Made by a program: the position numbers and the translations under genes
The notes under the pieces: model-generated
Database searches by the model: none
Told to the model about the DNA's origin: nothing
What the model saw: the letters and a program-made list of their open reading frames with translations, nothing else
Part shown: one piece after another, positions 14,227-21,658 of the stretch
Position numbering within the stretch: the stretch's first letter is position 1
How the letters are laid out: the number at the start of each line of letters is the position of its first letter
Source: JAFGPJ01 sp964439135
Lineage (GTDB): Bacteria > Planctomycetota > Phycisphaerae > Sedimentisphaerales > Anaerobacaceae
Length of the DNA stretch: 26,991 bases
Assembly (NCBI GenBank): GCA_964439135.1
Contig: CAYTNN010000038.1
Span: forward strand, 1 to 26,991
Reading direction: 5' to 3'

Positions 14227-14900
14227 ATGGCAGATAAAAACCAAAAACTGTTGGAAAGAGCAAAAAAGGCAGCGTTAGAAGTTTTACTGCACAATAACCA
14301 CGGCCCATTTCGTGGTTTGCCAAGGACAGCGGGCTGGGGTTATCCCGAGCCGTACACGCGAGATTTGCTGATCAGCTCATTCGGAATTCTTGCTACAAAA
14401 AATGATAAGCTGATCAAGTCGTTGAAACGCGTCATGGAAACTCTTGCCAAAAATCAATCTCCGCTGGGGCATATTTCCTCGTTGGTTAATGATCCGCAGG
14501 ATCGCGGTTCAAGCGATTGTACTCCGCTTTTCCTGATCGGCGTCGGCTTATGGAGAAAGGAAATGCAGGAACCGGACTTTCTCGAAGATGCTGTCAAAAA
14601 AGCTCTTACCTGGATGGAATACCGCAGTCCGACGAATCGTATCATGGTCTGCCAACTACCTACAAGTGACTGGCGTGATGAGCAGTGGGTCCTGGGATAC
14701 GGGCTTTTCGTAAATACTTTGGTTCATATTTATCTGCGATTGTTCGGGTTGAATGAACAGGCAGAGATGCTCAAAGATAACATGGGGCGGTTCACGGTGA
14801 AAAGCGACAGGCAGAACCGTCATATCCACGAAGGTCTGGTCCTGCCGGCCAAACCTTATTATGCCTTATGGTCATACAAGGTATACAGAAGCGAACGTTT
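14227..14900 (+). CDS. Alpha/alpha-barrel glycosidase-like protein, 3' end lost in assembly gap
   Basis: The first 224 residues of a protein that runs into the N block at 14901. Features include PFRGLPRTAGWGYPEPYTRD, PLGHISSLV, TPLFLIGVGLW and TSDWRDEQWVLGYGLFVNT. This aromatic and acidic pattern, with repeated helix pairs, resembles (alpha/alpha)6-barrel glycosidases such as glycogen-debranching or GH100/GH63-like proteins. The exact family is not certain. ATG 14227 sits two bases after the upstream stop codon. After the gap a short frame ending KFVAFSGEGL before a stop at 15032-15034 could be its C-terminus, but the frame cannot be proved because the gap length is nominal. Confidence 0.65.
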
Positions 14901-15000
14901 NNNNNNNNNNNNNNNNNNNNNNNNNNNNNNNNNNNNNNNNNNNNNNNNNNNNNNNNNNNNNNNNNNNNNNNNNNNNNNNNNNNNNNNNNNNNNNNNNNNN
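14901..15000. other. Assembly gap (100 N)
   Basis: Exactly 100 unknown bases, the usual placeholder for a scaffold join of unknown length. It interrupts the glycosidase-like gene. Distances and reading frames across it are not reliable. Confidence 0.98.
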
Positions 15001-15050
15001 AAAATTTGTTGCATTTTCCGGCGAAGGGCTTTAGTATTCGACTCAAACGA

Positions 15051-15110
15051 GCCCCGCTAAGAAACTCGCCAACGGGGCAATATAATAGAAATTATTTCAA
15101 ACGGGGCGAG
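15051..15110. promoter_or_regulatory. Short inverted/direct CGGGGC repeats around a TATAAT box
   Basis: GCCCCG (15051-15056) pairs with CGGGGC (15073-15078). AACGGGGC occurs at 15071-15078 and again at 15100-15107. CTCGCC (15065-15070) pairs with GGCGAG (15105-15110). A perfect TATAAT lies at 15081-15086, 35 bases before the ATG at 15121, without a good -35 box. It could be an operator-flanked promoter or a 5'-leader structure. Confidence 0.3.
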
Positions 15111-15120
15111 ATTTTGGCCA

Positions 15121-15417
15121 ATGGACGAGCCGAGCGAAAATAGCAATGAGGGCGTCGGAACCAGCGTCAGCAAGGTAATAAGCGATTTTATTGCCGGGCT
15201 TAGCGACGAGCACCGTATGCTTGTCATACTCAAGGCACAACTATACGGCGGGACATGGGAGCCGATGCTTGACGACCTGCGAAACCGCCTGGCGGGCAAG
15301 CCGTATATCTTCAAGCTGGTAAATAGAATAAAAGAGGATATCAAACGCATCGAGCAGATGCGAAAATTCGAAGAGCAGCACAATGTTGATTTGGCTGAAT
15401 ATGTTGAACTATCGTGA
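15121..15417 (+). CDS. Small helical protein of unknown function
   Basis: A 98-residue protein, mostly predicted helix, with an acidic disordered start (MDEPSENSNEG) and no signal peptide or membrane helix. The central part, DEHRMLVILKAQLYGGTWEP, and the charged helix KLVNRIKEDIKRIEQMRKFEEQ look like a folded helical domain with a coiled coil. No family was recognised. The start ATG has no strong ribosome binding site but follows a TATAAT box by 35 bases. It lies alone between the gap and a beta-propeller gene. Third-position base use is protein-like and the frame is uninterrupted. Confidence 0.6.
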   Translation: MDEPSENSNEGVGTSVSKVISDFIAGLSDEHRMLVILKAQLYGGTWEPMLDDLRNRLAGKPYIFKLVNRIKEDIKRIEQMRKFEEQHNVDLAEYVELS

Positions 15418-15527
15418 AGCCGGTTGAATAAGAGCAATTGGATTCATGCTCCGCATCTGTAATATACATTTCGCAGGAATGACAGAATGTGGTGACGAAA
15501 AGGAATTTTTTGTGAGGAGTAACAAAA

Positions 15528-16643
15528 ATGCTTAAAATGATCAGATTCAGCATCGTTTTACTGGTTGGTGTTTCGGCTTTGTGGATTACGCAGAACAGTT
15601 TTGCCGGGCAAGGCAGCTCTAAACCGCTTATATCACAGGAACTGCTCAAGCACGCCAGGCTGAAATTGTTATGGGAAAACGAGCTGCCGATTAAAAAAAA
15701 TGAGAGCTTAGATCGATTACTCATATTCGGCAATCGCATCTATGCAGTCTCTGACCGCAATTTCATGCTTTCTCTGAATCAGAAAAACGGGAAGATTATA
15801 TTCGGCAAGAATATAGAACCGGCCGGTTTGCCGATTACGGGAGTGAAGCTTTACGACGATGAGCTCCTATATGTGAGCAGCAACAGTAAGCTCGTTCAAC
15901 TTAATGCTCAATCCGGAATTGTGCTCAAAACTACCGATATTGGATTCAGTGTCAGTTGTCCCGTTGCTCGTAATAGTTCATACTTTTATTTAGCTGGTAC
16001 TGACAAAAGACTGCACGCGATAAATGCTGAGAATAAGGTCCAGGCTTTCGAGGTTGCCGCTGAGAACGAGTCGATGATCACTTCAGTCACTGCTGACGAG
16101 TATTTTGTGCTCTTTGCTACAGCGGCAGGTAATATCATTAGTATCGCACCTGATCTACCTCGACGTCTGTGGCAATTCGATGCTTCCAAGGCCATTGCCG
16201 GACCCGTTATCAGAGAAGGGATGTCACTGTATTTTGCCAGTAAGGACACAAACGTTTACAGAGTTGATATGGTCGGCTTGCCTGAAAGAAAGCGGCTCGC
16301 CTGGAAGTATCAGACAGCGGCGGTACTTGAAGACGCACCTGTTGTGACACGAGAGATCGTTTATCAGCATGTTAAAGGCAAGGGTTTGACGGCTATAAAC
16401 AAAAACACCGGGTCACCTTTGTGGCAGGTCTCTGGAGGTGTCGATTTGTTAACAGAAGCCGGAAACAAAGCATACGTAATTACAGGTACCAGAACGTTGG
16501 TAGTGATGGATAATGTCAAAGCTAAAGAGCTGTATACGGTAAACTTTGCAGGGGTCTCAAAACACGTATCCAATATAACAGACGATAAAATTTATATTGC
16601 CGACAATCTTGGCCGGATTGCCTGTTTACAGCCGGTTGAGTAG
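15528..16643 (+). CDS. Exported PQQ-like beta-propeller protein
   Basis: A 371-residue protein with a Sec signal peptide (hydrophobic about 7-22, cleavage probably after NSFA near residue 26). The rest is a series of about 40-residue repeats typical of PQQ-like propellers: RIYAVSDRNFMLSLNQKNGKI, LLYVSSNSKLVQLNAQSGIV, FYLAGTDKRLHAINAENKVQ, VYQHVKGKGLTAINKNTGSPLW and a closing KIYIADNLGRIACL. The pattern of a hydrophobic strand followed by ALNxxxGxxxW-like ends supports six to eight blades. It has no obvious catalytic residues, so it may be a binding or scaffold protein in the periplasm. TGAGGAG precedes ATG 15528. It does not form a clear operon with purH. Confidence 0.8.
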   Translation: MLKMIRFSIVLLVGVSALWITQNSFAGQGSSKPLISQELLKHARLKLLWENELPIKKNESLDRLLIFGNRIYAVSDRNFMLSLNQKNGKIIFGKNIEPAGLPITGVKLYDDELLYVSSNSKLVQLNAQSGIVLKTTDIGFSVSCPVARNSSYFYLAGTDKRLHAINAENKVQAFEVAAENESMITSVTADEYFVLFATAAGNIISIAPDLPRRLWQFDASKAIAGPVIREGMSLYFASKDTNVYRVDMVGLPERKRLAWKYQTAAVLEDAPVVTREIVYQHVKGKGLTAINKNTGSPLWQVSGGVDLLTEAGNKAYVITGTRTLVVMDNVKAKELYTVNFAGVSKHVSNITDDKIYIADNLGRIACLQPVE

Positions 16644-16691
16644 GATACCCTCGGCACTGAATCGTATTTGAGCCAATTGGAAGGAAAATAA

Positions 16692-18308
16692 GTGCAAATG
16701 GAAGTGAAAATAAAAACTGCATTGATAAGTGTCTCCGATAAGACCGGCGTCGTTGATTTCGCAAAAAAACTCAGCGGGATGGGCGTCAAGATAATCAGCA
16801 CCGGCGGTACAGCGAAGAAACTTAGCGGCGCAGGAATAGATGTGGCTGGAATAGAGTCGGTGACGGGCTTTCCGGAGATGATGGACGGCAGGGTGAAAAC
16901 ACTTCACCCGAAGATACACGGGGCCCTGCTGGGACTCCGCGACAAAAAAGAGCACGCCGCGGCGATGAAAGAGCATGACATCGAGCCGATCGATCTGGTC
17001 TGCGTGAATCTCTACCCATTCGAAAAAACAATTGCCAATCCCGATTGCACGTTGGCCGAGGCGATCGAGAATATTGATATCGGCGGGCCGAGCATGCTTC
17101 GCTCAGCGGCGAAAAATCACAAATTCGTTACAGTCGTGACACAAGCCGACCAGTTCGATAAGGTTATCAAAGAAATGGAGAAACACGATGGGGCTGTGAG
17201 CCAGGAACTCCGAAGCGATTTCGCGAGGATCGCTTTCAGCCTGACCGCATCCTATGACGCTGCGATTTCAAAATATCTGAACAACAGGGCGGGCGTTGAG
17301 TATCCCGAGAGAGTATCGGTCGCAATCAAAAAAGAAGCAGTACTTCGCTACGGCGAAAATCCTCATCAAACAGGGGCATTCTACAAACTCCCATCGAGCG
17401 GCGAAACATCGGTCAGCAGCGGCACCCTGCTCGAAGGCGGCATAGAGATCAGCTTTAATAACCTGATGGACACGAACGCGGCCTTCGAGCTGGTGAAGGA
17501 ATTTTCCGAGCCTGCAGCAGTCGTCGTCAAGCACCTGAATCCGTGCGGTTGTGCTGTCGATGATGACATCTGTGTGGCATATCGCAAAGCCTACGAAGGT
17601 GACGTGGTAAGCGCGTTCGGCAGCATTATCGCGCTGAATCGAAATGTAAACGTCGAGCTTGCCCAGACAATCATGGAATCTTACAGCCGGTTCGGCAAGG
17701 CACTTGGTGCCGGCGGATTCTTTGCCGAGGTGATTATCGCTCCCGCATTCGATCAGGATGCCGTCGAGATCATCAGGACATTGAAAGCCTGGGGAAGCCG
17801 GGTCCGGCTGATCGAAACAGGGCCGATCGACAGGGCTAATATCGACAGCAGCGAGTTCGATGTTCGCTGCATCGTCGGCGGAATGCTGCTGCAGAAACGA
17901 AATCTCGTCGGCTGGGAGCCGGATGCACTGACATATCCAACCAAGGCCAGACCGACGAAGAAACAGCTTGAAGACCTGCGAATCGCGTGGCTTGCCGGCA
18001 AGCATACAAAGAGCAATACGATTGTTCTGGTCAAGAACCGCAAGGTCATCGGCGTCGGGGCCGGACAGATGAATCGTGTCGAGTCCGGCTTAATCGCCTT
18101 CAAGCGAGCCGGCGACGAGTCCAAAGGCTCTGTCATGGCCTCGGATGCGTTCTTCCCGTTCCCGGACAACATCGAAAACGCCGCCAAGGCCGGCGTCGCT
18201 GCTATCGTCCAGCCGGGCGGCTCCAAGAAGGATCCAATAGTCATCGAAACAGCAGACAAACACGGCATCGCAATGGTCTTTACCGGCAAACGGCATTTTA
18301 AGCATTAA
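16692..18308 (+). CDS. purH: Bifunctional AICAR formyltransferase/IMP cyclohydrolase
   Basis: A 538-residue protein covering both domains, close to the usual 520-540. The N-terminal IMP cyclohydrolase domain has STGGT (36-40) and GRVKTLHPKIHG (66-77). The C-terminal AICAR transformylase domain starts near LRYGENPHQ (218-226) and has the catalytic Lys-His pair in KHLNPCG (K280, H281) and AFGSIIALNR. It performs the last two steps of purine synthesis, AICAR to FAICAR to IMP, in the cytoplasm. GTG 16692 has AAGGA six bases upstream; ATG 16698 is an equal alternative. The gene stands alone among unrelated neighbours and converges with the gene at 18370. Confidence 0.97.
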   Translation: MQMEVKIKTALISVSDKTGVVDFAKKLSGMGVKIISTGGTAKKLSGAGIDVAGIESVTGFPEMMDGRVKTLHPKIHGALLGLRDKKEHAAAMKEHDIEPIDLVCVNLYPFEKTIANPDCTLAEAIENIDIGGPSMLRSAAKNHKFVTVVTQADQFDKVIKEMEKHDGAVSQELRSDFARIAFSLTASYDAAISKYLNNRAGVEYPERVSVAIKKEAVLRYGENPHQTGAFYKLPSSGETSVSSGTLLEGGIEISFNNLMDTNAAFELVKEFSEPAAVVVKHLNPCGCAVDDDICVAYRKAYEGDVVSAFGSIIALNRNVNVELAQTIMESYSRFGKALGAGGFFAEVIIAPAFDQDAVEIIRTLKAWGSRVRLIETGPIDRANIDSSEFDVRCIVGGMLLQKRNLVGWEPDALTYPTKARPTKKQLEDLRIAWLAGKHTKSNTIVLVKNRKVIGVGAGQMNRVESGLIAFKRAGDESKGSVMASDAFFPFPDNIENAAKAGVAAIVQPGGSKKDPIVIETADKHGIAMVFTGKRHFKH

Positions 18309-18315
18309 TTCCGTT

Positions 18316-18369
18316 TTACGACGGCCCGTTGAATAACGCAGAGCGGGATTATTTTTTTCCCGGTCGTAA
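18316..18369. terminator. Candidate bidirectional terminator between convergent genes
   Basis: An outer inverted repeat TTACGAC (18316-18322) and GTCGTAA (18363-18369) encloses an inner hairpin CGGGA (18344-18348) and TCCCG (18358-18362) with a T-rich loop. It fills the 61-bp space between the purH stop codon and the stop codon of the - strand gene. The loop carries the only T-run, so efficiency as an intrinsic terminator is uncertain. Confidence 0.35.
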
Positions 18370-20397
18370 TCATTCTCCACCCAAAACCGATACCTTGGGA
18401 AGCTGTAAATTGAGGAGCCGGGCATTCAATTCATTGATGCGGCGTTCTGCGATCTCAAGGGCCTGCATTGCCATGCGTATTCGCGAGATTTGCGGATCTG
18501 ATATGTCACCAGCCGTTAGCTGCTGTTCCGTTTGATCGAGTTGGTTTTTAACAACATCCAGCATTGCTTTTTTCTCAGCCTGGTCGATTGTCAACGTGGC
18601 CAACTCGTTACTATACTTTGCCAGTTGATCAGTACCAGCGGATAAGCCAACCTGTTCGCGCCGTCTTGCAAGCTCTATTCTTGCTCTGGCAAGCTTTTCT
18701 TCCGCATCCGCAACCCCACCATTAATATCACCGTCATCTACGAGTTTTTTGAATCCTTCTAAACGCTTGACTTGCATGTCAAGTATTTTTCTCAATTCCT
18801 CGCTAACCTGGTCGGCCTGAACCTTCTCGTCTATTTCCTCCTTTATTCTTATTATTTGTTTTTCAACCGCCGGCATGCGTCCCTGCAGTCGAGCGAGTTC
18901 CATCTCAAGGTTCTGCTTTTCGCGGAGCAGGTCATTCTTCTCACTGAGGAGCATTTCCACAGGGATATCCAAAGGAGTGCCGGCTGGGATATCTATCGTA
19001 ATGGTTTGCAGAAACTCCTGGATTTTTTGATGATTCTCATAGGTCTGGAAAATGGCAAGCTTCCTGGGCTGTCGGCTCGGGTAAGGCGTTATGGATCCTT
19101 CTCCTGTGTCGCTGAGATCAAACCAGCTCTCGGGCTCGATGGTTTTCTGGATTGCGTCAATCAGGTCTTTTGCCCCCCCGGCCGAATAAGCAAGAGCAGG
19201 GATTTCATAGACGCGCGTTTCCAGCTTACTCGGAAGCCGATCTTGCGTTGCTATCAGAATCACTCCTTCATCCACCACATAACCAAGTTCTGCAAAATCA
19301 TTCGAAACTGAGGATAATAAAATCTCCAAAGCCTTGCGGAGTTTAACGCCGGCCAGAGGGTCTATACCGCCGGGCGTGGTTTGCTCGACCTCGGCATTTT
19401 CGAGCAAATCCCTCCAGTTGGGCTGTATCTGCAGCGGGGGATCTACGGAATTCTTTAATTCCGTTATCACCTCTACAAACAACATTGAAGGCTCTAAGAT
19501 CGATAGATCGACAATCTGCTCCAGGCGTTCATACACAGCAGCATCAGCCGGATTCTGTATGATCTCGGGGGGCGGGGCCACTGCTTTAATCTGCTCCATT
19601 GCATCTGCAAGGCGTGATCGGGCGCGGTCACGCCGTGCCTCAGCATCTTCGAGCAAAGCTTCAAGATTATTCGAATAAGTATCATGGGCTTCGACCAGGC
19701 TTTCACGCAGGTTATCGACAAGGGCCTTAATAAACTCTCTGGCCAAAGGTTTGACATCCTCGGGCAGATGAATGTTCAGCCTGAACAGATACGTCTGCTC
19801 ATCAGTAGAATCTGAAATAGTAGTCCTACTGCGTTGCTGAGGTGCTGGCAAAGCGGGGAAGTAACCATAAGAGGAACTCCCCCGGTCTCTGCTACGGCGG
19901 CTGGAACTGACGCTGGACGCAGGCTCGTATCCCGAACCGGTCCTCGAGCGTCTGGAAGAAGACCTGGACCGGCCTGTGGATGAGGAGTTCCCGGCCTGCA
20001 ATTGAGAAGTTATATTACGCCCCATCTCCATCTCCATCATCGTAGCGTATTCATACTCATCAGCTCCGGGTAGAAGTTTAGTAGATGGTTTCGATACTGA
20101 AATGCCCTCGGAAGTATTCAATTGCACATATTCGACGGTGAACAGTTCGTAATCCTGGTCCGGCGAGATACCGAGTACTTCCCGGCAGGCCCTTCCGCCA
20201 ACACCGGAGCTTTGCAGCAGGTAGTCAATGGTCTCTAAATTAAGCGGCAGGATGGCCGGATCACATGTTATTTTGACCAGACAGTTTGCTGTGCGAGTGT
20301 TTGAGATTCGTACCGATTGTTTTTCTTCCGATTGAACCGGGCTTGTCACCAGAACGGCCAGGATCAGCAGGAAAATGATGCGTTTTGCGGTTTCCAT
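18370..20397 (-). CDS. Large exported coiled-coil protein with secretin-N (STN)-like domain
   Basis: A 675-residue protein with a signal peptide (about 6-23). Residues about 136-195 are an unusual Ser/Arg-rich low-complexity segment (SSSTGRSRSSSRRSRTGSG). A helical coiled coil follows at about 225-272. Residues about 297-400 resemble STN/secretin-N-terminal-like domains (LRKALEILLSSVSNDFAEL, GYVVDEGVILIATQD, YEIPAL), and a segment ending NHQKIQEFLQTI (455-466) resembles an N1-type ring-building repeat. Residues about 480-665 are a long coiled coil. There is no secretin beta-barrel domain, so it does not itself form an outer-membrane pore. AAGGAG precedes the ATG at 20397. It is the third gene after an ECF sigma factor and a membrane protein, 13 bp from the latter. 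Confidence 0.7.
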   Translation of the reverse strand: METAKRIIFLLILAVLVTSPVQSEEKQSVRISNTRTANCLVKITCDPAILPLNLETIDYLLQSSGVGGRACREVLGISPDQDYELFTVEYVQLNTSEGISVSKPSTKLLPGADEYEYATMMEMEMGRNITSQLQAGNSSSTGRSRSSSRRSRTGSGYEPASSVSSSRRSRDRGSSSYGYFPALPAPQQRSRTTISDSTDEQTYLFRLNIHLPEDVKPLAREFIKALVDNLRESLVEAHDTYSNNLEALLEDAEARRDRARSRLADAMEQIKAVAPPPEIIQNPADAAVYERLEQIVDLSILEPSMLFVEVITELKNSVDPPLQIQPNWRDLLENAEVEQTTPGGIDPLAGVKLRKALEILLSSVSNDFAELGYVVDEGVILIATQDRLPSKLETRVYEIPALAYSAGGAKDLIDAIQKTIEPESWFDLSDTGEGSITPYPSRQPRKLAIFQTYENHQKIQEFLQTITIDIPAGTPLDIPVEMLLSEKNDLLREKQNLEMELARLQGRMPAVEKQIIRIKEEIDEKVQADQVSEELRKILDMQVKRLEGFKKLVDDGDINGGVADAEEKLARARIELARRREQVGLSAGTDQLAKYSNELATLTIDQAEKKAMLDVVKNQLDQTEQQLTAGDISDPQISRIRMAMQALEIAERRINELNARLLNLQLPKVSVLGGE

Positions 20398-20410
20398 TTT
20401 AAATCTCCTT

Positions 20411-20986
20411 TTAAATTTGTTTTATCAGATTTTTTTTGTTCTTGATTTCCGATAACCGCTGCCGGGCTACTTTTGCCCACCGATTCTCAGGGAAAAGTGC
20501 TATAACCCGGTTGTAATTCTCGACGGCCGAATCCGTCTGGTTTAGCTCGCGGTACAAACGGTCGGCCTGATAGACGAGGATAAAGGCGGTTTTATCAATC
20601 TGATTCTGAACTTCTTCGAGGGGATCGGGGATGCTCGCGAGCTGGGCCTGGAGCTCATCGAGCCGGCTCTGCCTTCGCTCCTCATCGAGCACTTCCTGTA
20701 TTAAGCCAAGAGCCGCATCGGTCCTTGCCTGAAGCTGTTGAATCCGCGTTTCGAGCAAGGCAATCTTTTCCTGCTCCGGCGTTGGTTCAGCGGTTCTAAA
20801 CATTAGAGCCAAAATGCTCAGAGCCACCATGATCAAAGCGGCTGCTGCGAGGGGAGCAACCAGAACTACCATATTCCTGCGACCGGCCCGGCGGCCAATA
20901 GCCGAGAGATTCACCCGGACAGGAGCAATCCCCCCTGCCGTTTTGTCGGCTTCCTGAAGCAGTTTTTTAATTTCGTCTTCTGTCAT
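20411..20986 (-). CDS. Single-pass membrane coiled-coil protein, probable anti-sigma/partner
   Basis: A 191-residue protein. Residues 1-35 are cytoplasmic (MTEDEIKKLLQEADKTAGG). A membrane helix follows at about 38-63 (NMVVLVAPLAAAALIMVALS). The remainder is a coiled coil (about 70-130) ending in a TPR-like helix pair, FILVYQADRLYRELNQTDSA and NYNRVIALFPENRWAKVARQ. It starts three bases after the stop codon of the sigma factor gene. A short cytoplasmic N-terminus, one membrane helix and a long outer domain in this position suggest an anti-sigma factor or a scaffold for the secreted partner. No zinc-finger motif is present, so the anti-sigma role is inference from position only. Confidence 0.65.
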   Translation of the reverse strand: MTEDEIKKLLQEADKTAGGIAPVRVNLSAIGRRAGRRNMVVLVAPLAAAALIMVALSILALMFRTAEPTPEQEKIALLETRIQQLQARTDAALGLIQEVLDEERRQSRLDELQAQLASIPDPLEEVQNQIDKTAFILVYQADRLYRELNQTDSAVENYNRVIALFPENRWAKVARQRLSEIKNKKNLIKQI

Positions 20987-20989
20987 AAT

Positions 20990-21553
20990 CTATAACTCTA
21001 TTATTTCAGCCAGTTTCTCTCTGAGACGTTTTCTTGCCCGGCTCAATCGCACATGCAGCGTATTTTTAGATATGCCGAGGATTCGACTGATTTCATCGGT
21101 GCCAAGCTCTTGCAGATACCGCAGTACGACCGGTTCACGATACCTGGCCGGCAGTGCCGCCACGGCAAGACGAACACGTTGGAAGTCCTCTGCGTTCATC
21201 GGTGAGTCGCCCGCTTCGGTGGGTGGCAGCCTCATCCCGATGCCGTTTATCGGGATGGGGATGGCCTGCGAATGTCTAAGCTTCCATCTGTATCGATAAC
21301 TGCGGCATTTGTTTATTGTTATGGTAAAGAGCCAGCTTTTAAGACTGCATTCACAGCGGAATTTTTTCAGGCCGAGAAACGCGGCGAGGAAAATTTCCTG
21401 TGTAACATCTTCGACCTCGCCGGGCCAGCCGAGCAGCCGATTCGCCAGGGCTGCAACTTCGGCCGAGTACCGCTCGATAATTCTCTCGAAAGCAGATTCG
21501 TCGCCCCGGCGGAACTGTTCGATAAGAAGCTCATCATCATTTATCTCGGCCAT
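20990..21553 (-). CDS. ECF-type RNA polymerase sigma factor
   Basis: A 187-residue sigma factor. Region 2 is recognised from DELLIEQFRRGDESAFERII to GEVEDVTQEIFLAAFLGLKKF and SLKSWLFTITINKCRSYRYR. Region 4 is LPARYREPVVLRYLQELGTD, EISRILGISKNTLHVRLSRA and RKRLREKL. The linker between them, about residues 93-112, contains an odd IPIPINGIGM stretch encoded by a perfect 9-bp hairpin in the DNA. It heads an operon with the membrane coiled-coil protein and the STN-like protein. ATG 21553 has no strong ribosome binding site. It is separate from and not closely similar to the other ECF factor in this window. Confidence 0.9.
   Translation of the reverse strand: MAEINDDELLIEQFRRGDESAFERIIERYSAEVAALANRLLGWPGEVEDVTQEIFLAAFLGLKKFRCECSLKSWLFTITINKCRSYRYRWKLRHSQAIPIPINGIGMRLPPTEAGDSPMNAEDFQRVRLAVAALPARYREPVVLRYLQELGTDEISRILGISKNTLHVRLSRARKRLREKLAEIIEL
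21233..21257. repeat. Perfect 9-bp hairpin inside the sigma factor gene
   Basis: CATCCCGAT (21233-21241) and ATCGGGATG (21249-21257) are perfect inverted repeats with a 7-nt loop. They encode part of the inter-domain linker of the ECF sigma factor. It could be a small palindromic insertion that stayed in frame. Confidence 0.6.
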
Positions 21554-21611
21554 GGCTACAATATTAGACTGGCAGCGTGATGAAAACTTACAAAAAAATC
21601 GAAGAAAATTG

Positions 21612-21650
21612 AAAAATGCAAGAAAAGCCCCCAGGATGGGCCTGGGAGCT
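21612..21650 (-). terminator. Intrinsic terminator of the dihydrolipoyl dehydrogenase gene
   Basis: On the - strand, AGCTCCCAGG and CCTGGGGGCT form a 10-bp stem with one mismatch around a CCCAT loop. It is followed at once by TTTTCTTGCATTTTT. It begins nine bases after the stop codon of the upstream - strand gene and separates it from the sigma factor operon. Confidence 0.65.
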
Positions 21651-21658
21651 AAACGGTT

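Noticed and set aside
17268..18005. A 245-codon - strand open frame.
   Set aside because: It is antisense to the AICAR transformylase domain of purH.
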